Shown: positions 32,675 to 44,987 of the stretch, piece by piece
How the letters are laid out: the number at the start of each line of letters is the position of its first letter
Position numbering within the stretch: the stretch's first letter is position 1
Source of the DNA: Berberis thunbergii
Lineage: Eukaryota > Streptophyta > Magnoliopsida > Ranunculales > Berberidaceae
Reading direction: 5' to 3'
NCBI GenBank assembly: GCA_003290165.1
Contig: QNQO01000541.1
Coordinates: 496,001-560,000 of the forward strand
Length of the DNA stretch: 64,000 nt
The notes under the pieces: model-generated
Database searches by the model: none
Seen by the model: the letters and a program-made list of their open reading frames with translations, nothing else
Told to the model about the DNA's origin: nothing
Program-made: the position numbers and the translations under genes

Positions 32675-34084
32675 TGATGATACACCAAACCGTACTTTTA
32701 TCCACACTATAGGCGTGTCATGATGATCTAGTCAGCAAAGCAAAGCGGATCTGATTGCTCACCATATTTAGCAAGGCCCAAACAATATTAAGCCCAATAT
32801 TAAAACGCATAGTCTTTGTAGATTCAAACTAGTACATATATAGTACATCACCTTCCCACACTCAGGCGATATGGGACTATGATCTCCCCTTTGTAGCTTG
32901 TCAACCTCTTAGGATCCATGGGCTCTTGGGCTTCTCCTGCACACACCATTCCCCTCAGGTCTGCCCACACAAGGGTATCATAGTCCACCCCCTTGGGAGT
33001 CCAAAATGGTTGGCGAGTTACAAAAGAGAGATCATAGTTCTACATCACTTTGGGCCCAAGCCTGCATGGCTTTAAAATGCGTAGTACTTTGTATATCCAA
33101 ACTCGTACATATATAGTACATCACCCTTCCGCACTCAAGCGATGTGGGACTATGATCTTCTCTTTGTAGTTTGCCAACTCTCTTGGGATCTATGGCCTCT
33201 TAGGCTTCTCTCGCACCTTCCACTTCAGGTCCGCCCACACAAGGGTATCACAATCCACCCCCATTGGGTGCCCAACGTCCGTGTTGGCACACTTCCGGCT
33301 GGGTTAGGCTCTGGTACTATTCTATAACGACCTGATCCATAGAGTACTATATTATCCGCTTTTGGCCTAATGCCAGCACGACTTTAAAATGCATAGTACT
33401 TTGTAGATCCAAACTCGTACATATATAATACATCACTCTCCCGTACCCAAGCGATGTGGGACTATGATCTCCCATTTGCAGCTTGCCAACCCTTTTGGGA
33501 TCCATGGGCTCTTGGACTTCTCCCGCACCCTCCCCCTCAGGTCCACCCACACAAGGATATCACAAAGTTGGATCCAAGTTGCAACACCCTATTAAGCCCA
33601 CACGTCACATGGTAAATTCCAATATCCGTAAGGCCTAATCAGACAAATGTCTAGGGGATCACCTAAGACGAGCAGGCCAACAACACATTGGTTCTGACTA
33701 AGAAACATATACCGGAGTATAAGTCGTGCATGGAAACTTCCTTGCATGGACAACACTCCAAAAGGAAAACCTCTTCCGCTGATCTAGGAGCACAAGTCGT
33801 GTAGGGAAACTATCCTACATTGACGACTCCCAACTAGGAAAAAATCTCTAGCAAGATTTCTTTCCCTAAACTACGTCACCAAAGGCCTAGCCGAACGAGG
33901 ACTCTCACATTATAAATAAGACACAGGTTTGATGAAGAAATGTGCGCTAGATTTAAGCCTTTCTAACCTTTGTTTTACTTTAGCATCGGAGTGCCATCGG
34001 CCACCACACGGTGGTTATTTGCTCACGTGCACTCTTTGTGGAGGTACAGGTCAAGGTCAATGAAATCAGGATTCGACTACATTA
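32675..34084 (+). repeat. 5' LTR of plus-strand gypsy element (split by a TRIM)
   Basis: Starts TGATGATACACCAAAC and ends CGACTACATTA before the primer binding region TTTGGTGCCGTCTGTGGGAA (34086). It is about 640 bases of LTR proper, interrupted by a 770-base insertion at 32795-33564. A TATAAATAAGACAC promoter-like box is near 33911. Confidence 0.9.
32795..33564 (-). mobile_element. TRIM-type miniature retrotransposon with three LTR copies
   Basis: Minus-strand LTR 33564-33323 (242 bases, TGTGATATCC...GGTCGTTATA), followed by GTACCAGAGCC (33317-33307), close to the methionine-tRNA primer binding site. After an internal region of only 70 bases and a polypurine tract CAATGGGGGTGGA comes a second LTR (33252 to about 33015). 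A third, truncated LTR copy (about 32975-32795) follows a second polypurine tract CCAAGGGGGTGGA. No coding capacity. Each LTR has TATATATGTACGAG on the minus strand. It splits the gypsy LTR between TTAAGCCCAAT and AAAGTTGG, judged against 44313-44982. Confidence 0.85.
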
Positions 34085-34199
34085 GTTTGGTGCCGTCTGT
34101 GGGAAATGACGAAGTTCCTTGAAAAAACATAGATATCACCCTACTTCACAGTACAGAGATATGGTGACCATGATCTCGCAACAATGGAAACATCCTTGA

Positions 34200-35463
34200 G
34201 CCCTCGAACGTTTGTACTTCGAGAGCGCCGCCAATTTCTATGAATCCGGCATCGCTGGAGGAACAAAATCGAACCTCGCACCGGTGCCAGCCACGGCGGA
34301 CCCAAGGGTGGATCTACTATCAATCTAGATGCAACAAATTGCATGACCGCTCGAGATGCTCACCCAGCGGAACCCTCCACCTACAGAAAGAGAACGGGAG
34401 CAACAAAACACCCTGTCCCCGGAAAACACAAAAGAACTCGTTCAGGAGAGTCGTGCTGCGGAGACCCAGTGTCTAGGGTTGAAAGACATGTCTCCTAGAA
34501 CTCCATTCGGCTAAGGGCCACCAATCCTGATGTGTTGTTCAACCTCTTTGTCCCGCAGTTCATGGATCATATCATGAACGAGCTTTTGCTGAAGAAATTC
34601 ACTATGCCGAAGCTAGAGTTCTATGACGGGATGACAGACCCATCCGATCACTTGCACCACTTTTAGCATGTAATGGCCTCATAGAAGGATCCGAAGCAAT
34701 AGCATACAAGTCATTCCCTACCAACCTGAAAAAGTCATCACTGACCTGGTTCCACTGCCTCCCTCTGAGGTCCATCGACTCATTCCGGACACTAGCAAAA
34801 ACGTTACTTACATGCTTTGTCGGCAGCCAACAAATCAAGAAGGGCTCGCATTTTCTGTCACCCTCAGACAGAAGCCAAGCGAGATGGTAAGGGAATACGT
34901 CACACATTTTAATGATGAATTGATTTTCATCGATGGCTGCAGTAGCGACACCGCGGTCACAACTTTCTCCTCAGGTCTTAGGAGAGGCAAGTTCTATGAT
35001 TTCCTCACTCTGGACCATCCAGCTGATATGACAGACTTAATGAAAAGTGCCCAGAGATACATCACTCTCGATGAAATGCTGGCCACCAAGAAGGAAGTGG
35101 AGATCGAAAAGAAACCCTTTGGATCTAGTGACAAGAATGAGGGGAAGAAATAAGATGATGACGACATTATAAGGAAATGCAATGGCAACAAGCCCGACTC
35201 TAGCCGAGCAAGACAAGGCCTCTAACTACGTCGGGTCTAAATCTGTCACTCCCCTCAACTTCAGTCTATCCAACGTCCTCAACTCTATCAGAAACTTGCA
35301 AGAGCTAAAGTGGCTCGCCAAACAGCGAGGAGACCCCTCTCAGCATGATACAACAAATATTGCTCCCTACATAATGAGGGCGGCCATGACACTGAGGACT
35401 GTAGGATTCTTAGGAGAGAGATCGAGTACTAGATCCGGAAGAGGAAGCTCTAGGAGTTCCTGA
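34200..35463 (+). pseudogene. Gag of plus-strand gypsy element
   Basis: Longest open part is 34812-35153: LRQKPSEMVREYVTHFNDEL, FSSGLRRGKFYDFLTLDHPA, then a lysine-rich stretch ending NEGKK. Preceding sequence (34540-34810) is gag in shifted frames, for example LEFYDGMTDPSDHL near 34615. The next segment 35182-35463 contains a basic, Gly/Ser-rich tail (RSSTRSGRGSSRSS). Gag forms the particle for reverse transcription. A stop at about 35152 and frameshifts show that it is decayed. Confidence 0.82.
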
Positions 35464-35639
35464 GCCTGGAAAAAAAACAGGACCGAGCAAAGGAAAGTAA
35501 AGATTTCATTAAGGAAATAGATAAAGAAGCTTCAGGCATCATATATGTGCTTCACGGAGTCAGCTCCTAAGGCGAGCAGTCTAATAAGTCCTACAATAGG
35601 ATACTTCTCAAAATTCGGACGTAACCCACCTGCGAAGAC

Positions 35640-36140
35640 AGACAAGTGCAATATGCACGCATTCAGAGCCCCATCCCACCGCTGACTTTCACAGTCCAGG
35701 ACCTTCAAGGCATTCATTTTCTTCACAATGACGCCCTGGTCATCTCGGTCCTTGTTTCAAAGTGGGAATTAAAAAAGACCTTGGTGGACATAAGAAGCTC
35801 TTTAAACATCATGTTTCTCAACGCTTTCCGCAATATGCAACTTAAGAACGCCCGCCAACCATCCCATGGTCGAATTCAGCGGAGAGAGATACTTCCCTAT
35901 TAGGAGGATCAACTTAATGGTAAAGGCATGAGAGCCACAATTACGGATGCACCTTATCCAAGAGTTCATGGTGGTCGATGCTCCGTCTGCCTACAACATC
36001 ATCCTGGGGAGGCCTTAGCTTCACCATATGGAAACAGTAGTTTTACTATGTGCCAATGCATCAAGTACACAACCAGCCAATCCCAAGGAACTATTTGTGG
36101 AGATCAGCCTTCAGTGAGAGACGCCACTATGCAGCGCTAA
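35640..36140 (+). pseudogene. Protease region of plus-strand gypsy element
   Basis: Open segment with TFTVQDLQGIHFLHNDALVI, LVDIRSSLNIMFLNAFRNMQ (the active-site D-x-G-S-S appears as DIRSS) and then, after a frameshift, FMVVDAPSAYNIILGRP (about 35965-36015). It parallels 31206-30789 of the partner element. Sequence identifiable as reverse transcriptase does not follow; coding similarity ends near 36400. Confidence 0.75.
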
Positions 36141-36399
36141 AGAAGCTAGATTGTTAGCAATTACAACTCAGGCCCACGGGACAGACATACCAAACACCGG
36201 GCCCGGATTCGGGGGGGTGGGGAAATCACCCTGCGCTAATAGAGACAAAACTCAGGTATCTAAGGCTCAGCTATTCGAGGAGCCCGAATTCAGTATTGGA
36301 AACACCATCCAGTCATCACAAAGCTAAGTAATAACACTTAAGCAAACAAGTGCCACATCCGAATGCTGACAGCCAATGAGGAATGGCTCGCCCACACGA

Positions 36400-37756
36400 A
36401 GTTCACTCTTCAGTAACTTCGCTAACATTGGCAACACTTGATGCTCCGGGAAAAGAGCTACACAGTCTGAGCCAGGACCGTGCGTATTTCTTTCAGGGTC
36501 AAATTAACTTAGTTTTTGTTGAAAATCAAACTATCTTATGCTTTGATTCCTTTTTTTATTTTCTGTTTAGCAGAATTATTCGCACAAGACATATTCAAGG
36601 AATAAAACAAACTTTATTGATTACAATGAAACTTATTACAAAGCTTGTCCGGCGAACTAGTACAATAGTTTATACACTACAAGTATCTAAGTTCCACGCA
36701 AGTATTTATTCGCTCAAACACACGTCAAGACTTCGCTCCGCCAATCTGTCTCTGGAAAGGATTTGAAAGTGAAGTAAAATACTTGAAGAAGGCTGCAAGT
36801 GCATGCTTAATTCTTTTTTCCACCATTCTGCCTTGCAAGGATGATCTAAAAGTGGCAGCAGAGACACTTACAATGGATTGCAGACTTCCCTAGTTCACCA
36901 ATCTACCTTGCGAAAATGATTCAGAAGGAGAGAGGAAGGGACCAAATGGCGATATATTTCAAATGTGTAATGCCTGGGATGACGTAGAGTTACCACCCCA
37001 GGACCGCAATGGATACAATAATCCGCCCCAAAGCTAGAATGTTGGTATTATCTCCCAACAGTAGTGATGGAAGAAACTGGGGAGCAACGGAAAGTGATAA
37101 ACAGACTCGTCCCTTGGGGGAGAGTCCATAACTCTTTTCACAGTGGAAGAAGAAATAACAATGTCCCATGGAACCAATTGGATGCTCACCCAAGCAAGGT
37201 GTCACCACATAAAAGCAGGTCTTGTTAAGACTCATCGCTGAAAATGTCAGAACATTCGAAGATTCCAACAACGAAGATCTTCATTTAGCCTTTGGAGAAC
37301 CCAAAACATGTTTTCTAAGGAGATGCATTTCAGAAAAATGGGCCCACATTCATCAAATTAATGGCACTGGCGCAACCCCATTAACTGGGGGAAGTAACTG
37401 ACACTGAACCATCTCACAATCTATGCCATACATCGACACATTGTTCTTTGCAACACGACCCTGCCAACTAATGGGCCTAAGCAAGTACCCTGCCAGATCC
37501 AGCCCAATACAGTATGAAGGCCTCAAGCGCCCATGCAATGCGGAACACGCCTACAACGATATTATCAACAAATCCAAGGTATCCGCTCTATTATCTGTCA
37601 TTCATTGAACCTGGATAAACTCAGTTCGATCAATTTTTTTGGCGATCCAACTCCAGAATCAGATTTATTTGTTCGACCTTCGTATTGGACTAATAGGAAA
37701 ATTAAGCAAGTCAGATTACACACCCAAGGCCAAGTGGAGGCCTAACCTGATCAAAG
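36400..37756 (+). other. Non-coding internal region of gypsy element
   Basis: No reverse transcriptase or integrase motif in any frame. The region occupies the position of pol in the partner element. ORFs here (36383-36766, 36990-37271) look fortuitous. Confidence 0.55.
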
Positions 37757-38880
37757 CTTAGTCAGTTTGGACTGATGATGATGGCTTTTGATCTATTTTA
37801 ACCCTAGTCCCCCAAAGCGGATGACGATGGCTTAGAAAGTGGGAGCTTAGTCAACGCTCGAACGCTTGACCACGATGGCTTGCCCCATTGTCCAGCTACA
37901 GATAATGGTCACCGAAGCTTAGTCAGTTTCGACCAATGACAATAATTTCTGATCCGCTCTAACGCCTAGTCCACCAAAAGTGGATGGCGACGGGTTGGAG
38001 AATGGGGACTATTTTCCAATTACGGATAATTGTCACCAAACCTGACTAAAACTTAGTCAGTGACAACTAATAACAATAGCTTCTGGACTGCTCTAAGCCT
38101 AGTCCGCCAATAGCGGATAATGGCGGTTTAGAAAGTGGGAGTTTAGTAAGTGCTCTCAACGTTGATTATACTAGCTTGCCAAGGGTAGGTCATCGTCCTT
38201 CCATAGATGATGATCGCCGAACCTGACCAAGGTTTAGTCAGTAGGCTATTATTGACGATAGATTTTGGTTTGCTCTAAGCCAAGTCCGTTGAACACAGAT
38301 TACGATGGCTTAGAAAGTGGGAGTCTAGCTAGTGCTCAAGCAGCCTGCTGATGATGGCTTGCTAGGGATTATTTTTCAACTGCAGACAATGATTGCCAAA
38401 CCTTATCTCTCTAACACCTAGTCTGTCGAGCGCGGACGACGATGGGTTAGAAAGTGGGAATCTAGTCAGTGCTTATGCAACCTGATGACGATGGCTTGCT
38501 AGGGATCATCGTCCAACTGCTGACAATGATTGCCAAACCCTATCACTCTAACACCTAGTTTGTCGATTGCGGATGACGATGCGTTAGATAATGAAAGTGT
38601 AGTCAATGCTCATACAGCCTGATGACGATGGTTTGCAAGGTATCATTGCCCAACTGTAGACAATGATCGTTGAACCCTATCACTCTAACACCTAGTCCAC
38701 CAAGCGTGGATGTTGATGGGTTAGAAAGTGAGAGTTTAATCAGTGTTCATGCAGCCTGATGATGATGGCTTGCTAGGGATCATTGTCCAACTAAAGACAA
38801 TGATCGCCGAACATGACCAAAGTTTAAGCAGTTATGACTAATGACAACAACTTTTTGTCTCCCTTACAGCCTAATCCGCC
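37757..38880 (+). repeat. Satellite-like tandem array inside the gypsy element
   Basis: About seven to eight diverged head-to-tail units. The last full units are 136, 137 and 144 bases (38406, 38542 and 38679), while earlier ones are 134-181. Recurrent parts are CTCTAACACCTAGTCxxxC, GGATGACGATGGxTTAGAAA, GATGACGATGGCTTGCTAGG and ACAATGATCGCCGAAC. The last units are most alike, so the array grew recently at the right end. It is followed by a partial unit. Confidence 0.88.
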
Positions 38881-39665
38881 AACAGCAAGCAAAAGCGGAT
38901 TGAAAGCCCAGTCAGAGCCTAGGAAGCTATACTCAGACAACTCACAAGCACCATCGTCTGATTATTTGCAACAATGTACACCCATGACAACAGTCTCACC
39001 AATTCGCTTATATTAGCAACGACAACTGCTGGTACGATCCACAACCTAGTCCGCATATGGAAAATTAAATGGTGGATCTCAAAGACGGCAGCTCAATTGT
39101 ACAACTTTTCGACTCAATACAACCTCTTGTCTAAAAGCTAGTAACATGGTAAGACAAAATAGAAAAAGTTAGCATGGAAAGTTAATGAGCGAATAAGTAC
39201 AAATGTTGTTTAACATACTATCTCTTATTGATAAATCAAAAGTACAAAGTTCACTCCTCATCAGGAGGAGGTTCAGATACAACATAACCAGATTTGCCAG
39301 GAGAGGAAGTAGGGGATGTGTCTGCACGCGCTACCGCTCGGACGCCTTGGTTTTCATCACCTTTTTCTTCTGACTGATCACCTTCTTATTCTTCTGATTG
39401 GTAGGAGGCTTCCCCAAATTTTGTGTAAGAAAACTCTTTATAACAAGAGAAGTCCCATTAAGAATGCTCTTCCTTTATCAGTGGCAACAACTTCAGTCAC
39501 CCATTCACAACTCTGCTGAACTTGAATGTGCCTTGGGTCATCAAAAGCTTTTCCTCGTGCACCCTCGACTCAGAAAGATCTCGTTTCAGCTGCTCCAACC
39601 TGTCCGACATCGTCAATCAAGTTGTCCTTTGTAGCACTCAATTCATTCAGCGCTAGAAGAAGTTG

Positions 39666-42600
39666 TTATTCTCTTATCCGCACACTCTTGGCATTGGAGT
39701 CAATGTCAGCCTTTAGCTGCTGACATTTGACAGTCCACTCAGGCTCCTTTCTAGCCTTCTCAGCATTCAGGGCTTGCACCTTAGCCTGCACTTTGGTTGC
39801 AGTCTCTTGAGCAAATCGTAAGTCACAATGGACAAGGTTCAGTTCCTCTTCAAATATGTCCCTCGCGGACATTGCCTCTTCCAATTCAGACTCAAGTGTT
39901 TCCAAGAGACTCCCTTGAGCCTCCGACCTTGTCTTCTAGACCTTCTGATCAACAACCGATTGGGCAAACCTCTTGATAAGCACTCAAAACATTGATTTTT
40001 ACGCCCCATTTAGCTTTTTATTAGTCTATAGTTGTGCTTAAAATTAAATAAATGTCTTTATTTGTTTCGAATTTGATTATTGTTATAATTTTTGCAAGAA
40101 ATTGAGAAATGTGCAAAATTCAAGACAATTCTACCATAAATTTGTATGACCAGGAGAAATTGAAAAAATTGTGAAATCTACAAAAAAAATATGAAATTCG
40201 AGGCATTTGGGCTATGTTCATGGAGACATATGGCAGGTAAGATAAGAACTTCAAATGTGAAACATGCAATCATAAAGACAAATAAAACATCATCTCAAAG
40301 CATATTTCAATGATCAAATCAAAGAATATTCTATTACCATGAGTTTTGTCTAATGTATCTACCTCCAATTAGGATTATCTTGATGTATCTATCCCTAATT
40401 ATGACTCCATTGATTTTATATGATATGATTTCTAGTATAATCAAGGGATTTGTAGGATTTTTCTCATTTCTAGCTTGGAGGAGAACACTCTAAATAGGCT
40501 CTCAAACTCTTGGAGAAAAAAAAACATCCAATACATCTAATAGTTCTAATTCTTTTCATACGTCATTCTCTCTTATTTTTAGCATAGCTTAAATTAATTT
40601 TCTTAATTTCGTTGGAGCTTCGTTTAAGTTACATGTAAGTTTTTAGTTTTGAATTTTAATAAAAGTTAATATTTTTTATGCCTTAGTTATCTTTTAATTT
40701 AATTAGTTTACTTATCTACCTTTCTAGTTTCACTTTTAGATTATTTCATCACAATGACAATGGTAGGCTAACCTCCACTCTCAATGAGAGGACATGAAAC
40801 CTACTTGAGTGATGTAGAGATTTTTTAAGCACAAAAACTGATAAAACTTGTATTATTTATATTAATCCTAGATTTAACCAGTGAATCAAAGTTGTCAAAT
40901 CGAAAGATGGACAACGAAGGATTATGCGTAATGAAGATATGGACTTGGAAACAAGAATTACTAAGATTAATATAAATAACTACAAAAGAGGTAAGTGAAA
41001 TTCTATCATTGTAAAATTTCTAAGATATGGACTTAGAAATTTTTGTAGTTTTTTGTAGTTATTCAATTTCACTTACATAAATTATATTAATTCATTTTAT
41101 CATCGAAAGAGGTAAGTGAAATTCTATCTTAGAAATTTTTTCTCTTTTGAGCATTGGTTTTGAATTAAAACTTAAAGGAATTTGTGGAAGTGTTCAAAAC
41201 AATATTTACAAAAATGTGTTAACTTAATCTCTAAAAAGCTAAGAGGTGGATTATCCAATCCTTGAGACATTTCTTTTAATTGTTAAATTTGTTTAGTAAT
41301 TTTCATCATCAATTTTGAATCAAAGTTTCTTTAAAAAAAAAAAACATTTTCTTTTCTCCAAATCTTATTTCCTTTTTCCCACCAATTCTTAATTTTATTT
41401 GATTTTCTAAAGTGTTTCTAAATTTTGAGCTTAAATCCTTTTAACTTGTTGAGTAGGACGATAACCCCTACGAACCACTTTATTTGTATTTTTCTTAGAA
41501 TTTTGTAGGTAATTGATGAGAAGGCAACAAACATAAATTTTTTTTTTTAAAATGTTGATTTTGCTTGGAATTTTTGGCGACAAGAATTTCAAACAAATTA
41601 CCTCCCTTCCTTAAGTTGCTCCTTCAGTGATTCAATTTCACGGAAAGCATCAGAGTCTGACTTCTACAAGTGCGCAAAGACTCACTCCATGGTATACACC
41701 ATTTCACATGCAACCTCAACATATGTCCCAGCAACAATGACCTGGTTCTGATATGACATCCCAAGGACGAGATATTTTTGCCCCTTCTCCATACGTTTCC
41801 CAGCGTATCGCGTATTGGCATCAGAGCACAATTTGCTGGCCAATCATTCCACCTACTGATATGCTTCTTCGAGGCATAAGAAACATCAACCTTCCAGTGT
41901 CAGGCCTGGTTGCTCATCTTCAATACATCCAGAGCGAACAAACTTATCCGTGCATTCGGATGGAGGTTTTCAGGGACCGGAATCACTCCAGCACTGCCCT
42001 TCATTGTCACTGCATCGGGGCCTTTGTCCACTTCTTTCCTCTTACTTTAAATGATCGACTCTCTCTCACAAACTAACTCGAAAGTAGTAGATGGGGAAGA
42101 AGAAATAAATTTATCTCTTGGACCTTCACCACCTCAATATGGGGTTAAGATCAGGACGGAGGACAATACGGGCGATGCGGAGGAAACTTCTGGCTGTAGG
42201 GGCCACTATCAAAAGACTTCTCACCAAGCTAGGGGGACTTGCAATCCAAAGAGGGATTGTACTTAAAGCTCTTCAATGAGAAAGGACGAGTCAAACTCGC
42301 ATCGGATGAAGCCTTCTTGCCCGCTCATTACATCCTTAACTCCAACCATTTGCAGATATTCCTCTTTCAAGTCAGGAAGAGAAATAAGGGTTCTTGCCTG
42401 AGCATCCTGCCCCTCAGACATAACAACTTTCGCTCTAGTGGATGAATCAAGAACTTGCCCCACAACTTGGTGCCCTCTAAAAGGGCCAACCGGTCACTAG
42501 CAGGCTTGGTGGCAGCATGAGGCTTCTTGGAACGCGTATTAAAGAAAGTGCTTCATTCAGTTCTGCCCCCCCCCCCCCTTGACGGGCTCAAAATCTTAAC

Positions 42601-43467
42601 CTTTGGAAGCTTCATTTTTTTCGAAAAGGCTCGCCTTCGGACTTTGCTTTGGAACTCTAAATAGTGTGGGAGCTTCATGCCAATGGGCCTACAGTCCATT
42701 GCACTTGATGTTAGAAGACTGAACAACATCCTTTACCCGCATTCAGAGCATGTCACAAAATTTATCTAAAGCTGTTTTTTCCTATGAAGAAATAGGCGTA
42801 ATCAAGAACTTCCTTACAGAAAACACAGACAACATTTCAATTTGTTATTAACACTGACAAATCAAGAACAAAACTAAACTTACTCAGTTGCTGGAACTCT
42901 CGCTCGATCGGATGTCCAACAAACTCAAAATACTCCTAGGCTGCAGAGGCCATGAAACAATACTTCTGCCAGAACTTGAAGTCGTCAGGTAGATTGCCAA
43001 AACAGTCCAGGGACGTTAGCATGCTCATTTATCCAAGGAGAAGTAAGCAGTTGAATCACCCTCGGAGACACTCGGACACCAGCGTCCTTCGCCCTAATTA
43101 GAATTACAATCACCGTCCTATACCCGTTCAACAGTAGTTGAGCAGGCGCAATTCCGAGATAAGCTAAGAAGCTCCAAATTTCTTTGAGGACAAGGAAATG
43201 GATGCCCGATTGGAGCATACCTCGATGCAAGTAAATAAATCCCTCTGGAGGAGACAACGATGTCTGACCGGTGCCCAATGTGAACAGTACCAGATCATCA
43301 GGGATTTCATATGTCACAAGAAGGCTTTCCAGATTCAAGTCAAAGAGTGGCCTTTTCTCGAAAAACTTATGACCCTTAGCAAACAATTCATCTAAAAGCT
43401 GATTCTGGCCCACCATCAAAGAACGTACAAACTTTCGATCACGAAAGTTTGATAAAATCAAAAGCAT
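39666..43467 (-). pseudogene. Antisense ORF of plus-strand gypsy element, split by insertions
   Basis: N-terminal segment 43467-42985 (160 residues) with LSPPEGFIYLHRGMLQSGIH, LAYLGIAPAQLLLNGYRTVI and a polar tail. It is similar to the ORFs at 24586 and 27820. Middle pieces (42463-42263, 41821-41624) are degraded. The C-terminal coiled coil at 39905-39666 includes METLESELEEAMSARDIFEE and QAKVQALNAEKA. An AT-rich block of about 1.6 kb separates the last two. A poly-C run of about 14 at 42568-42581 lies in the middle. Best described as a Transposase_28-type protein of unknown function carried antisense by this gypsy lineage. Confidence 0.7.
39975..41605. mobile_element. AT-rich insertion, possibly a solo LTR
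   Basis: Markedly AT-rich, without ORFs, and interrupting the coiled-coil part of the antisense ORF. It begins near TGATAAGCACTCAAAACATTG, ends near TTGGCGACAAGAATTTC, and contains GAGTAGGACGATAACCCCTA about 130 bases from the right end. Similar start and end phrases occur in plant gypsy LTR/primer-site junctions, so I suspect a solo LTR plus a little leader. The borders and a target duplication could not be fixed (ACCTCT at left and ACCTCC at right are candidates). Confidence 0.45.
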
Positions 43468-43587
43468 GAAAAGCTAAATGATAAATTAGAGTCTCCATGA
43501 TCGAAGTGTAAAGAAAATAAACTCTGCAGAGATGGGGATTTATATAGAGAACGAAATTCCCACCTTTTCTCGAGCAGACACATGCCC

Positions 43588-44183
43588 TAGGGGTGGGCAT
43601 CCTATCTCGCAATCCCAAACCCATCTCGATCACGTCCTGTCCCATCCCGATTTTTTGGGTCCTTTTGGGATTGATCAAACTCATCCCGGTCTAGAGTGGG
43701 ATGGGATCGGGATGAAGATTTTCAATCCCGCCTATCCCGTCCTATCCCAAATTTATTTATTTAATAATAATAATTATTAATTTTAATCAAAATACTCTTC
43801 TAAATTAAAGTTTAGGAAGTGTTGAAATTAAATCAATGTAAGATGAAATTCTATATGAAATCTAAATGAATTGAATCATTAATTTTAAATGAAATTTAAT
43901 ATTTATTTGCCTTCCAATTTTTTTTAATATTTATTTATTTAATATCTATTATTATTTATGATGTAAGTTATATGTGTATAAATTTGACATTATTAATGTG
44001 AGATAAAACTCTTTTTGTTATTTTTTACTAGAGGACTATTTAGTACGTGTTTATCCCATCCCATCCCATCCCGACCCGATCTCATTTGAGATGGGATGAG
44101 GTTCATCCATTCCCGATCCCGAATGAACGGGATGGGACAGGGATGAGTCCATCTCGTCCCATCCCGTCCCGTGCCCACCCCTA
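43588..44183. mobile_element. Non-autonomous hAT-type element (second copy)
   Basis: 596 bases, termini TAGGGGTGGGCA and (complement) TAGGGGTGGGCAC. Flanked by an imperfect 8-bp duplication ACATGCCC (43580-43587) and ACACACCC (44184-44191). It has the same GATGGGATGGGATCGGG subterminal sequence and AT-rich core as 26025-26774. It lies in the gypsy element just 5' of the 3' LTR. Confidence 0.9.
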
Positions 44184-44312
44184 ACACACCCATTTAATGA
44201 AGCGCACCGCTCAAGGAGACGATTCAGACTCAAACCAATCATGACCGCTCAGGTCCTCTACATGATGACTTGATGGATTGATGAACTGGCCCACCAATTC
44301 GGGGGAAGTAGC

Positions 44313-44982
44313 TGATGATACACCAAACCATCCTTTAATCCACACCATACGTGTGTCATGATGATCTCGTCAGTAGAGCAAAGTGGGCATGATTGCCCAC
44401 CAAATCTAACAAGGCCCGAACAACATTAAGCCCAATTCGGCTGAATCTAGAAAGTTGGTTCCAAATTGCAGCGCCTTATTAAGCTCACACGTCACATGGT
44501 AAAACCCAATACTCCTAAGGCCTAATCAAGCAAGTATCTAGAGGACCACCTAAGACGGGCATGCCAACAACATATTGGTTTCAATTAGGAAACATATACC
44601 AGAATATAAGTCATGCATGAAAACTTCCTTGCATGGACAACACTCCAAAAGGGAAACATCTCCCGCAGATCTAGGAGCACAAGTCGTGTGGGGAAACTCT
44701 TTTACATGGACGACTCCCAACTAGAAAAAGATATCTAGCAAGATCTATTTCCCTAAACTATGCCACCAAAGGCCTAGCCGAATGAGGACTATCGCATTAT
44801 AAATAAGACACATGTTTGACGAAGAAAGGTACGCTACAAAGCCCAATTTACCGCTTTAAGCCTTTCTCAACCTTGTCTAACTTTAGCATTGGAATGCCAT
44901 TGGCCACCACAATGGTGGTCCTTATCTCACGTGTGTTATCTGTGCAGGTCTAGGTCAAAGAGAATAGGATTCAACTACATCA
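44313..44982 (+). repeat. 3' LTR of plus-strand gypsy element
   Basis: 670 bases from TGATGATACACCAAACCA to CAACTACATCA, preceded by polypurine AATTCGGGGGAAGTAGC. TATAAATAAGACAC is near 44799. It is followed by ATAAT and an AAT/AAAT-rich run. Confidence 0.92.
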
Positions 44983-44987
44983 ATAAT

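Larger units (their letters stand above)
32675..44982 (+). mobile_element. Large non-autonomous Ty3/gypsy element (gag-protease only), plus strand
   Basis: 12.3 kb with 5' LTR 32675-34084, 3' LTR 44313-44982 and target duplication ATAAT (32670-32674 and 44983-44987). It encodes gag and part of a protease (34200-36140) but has no reverse transcriptase, RNase H or integrase. The middle holds a satellite-like tandem array (37757-38880), and the right part an antisense ORF (43467-39666). Later insertions are a TRIM in the 5' LTR, an AT-rich block at about 39975-41600 and a hAT element (43588-44183). By hand count the first 120 bases of the two LTRs differ at about one base in six, so the insertion is old. 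Confidence 0.92.

Noticed and set aside
37757..38880. Regular repeats suggesting a CRISPR-like array
   Set aside because: Units are adjacent without unique spacers, diverged and in plant retrotransposon DNA; it is a tandem repeat.
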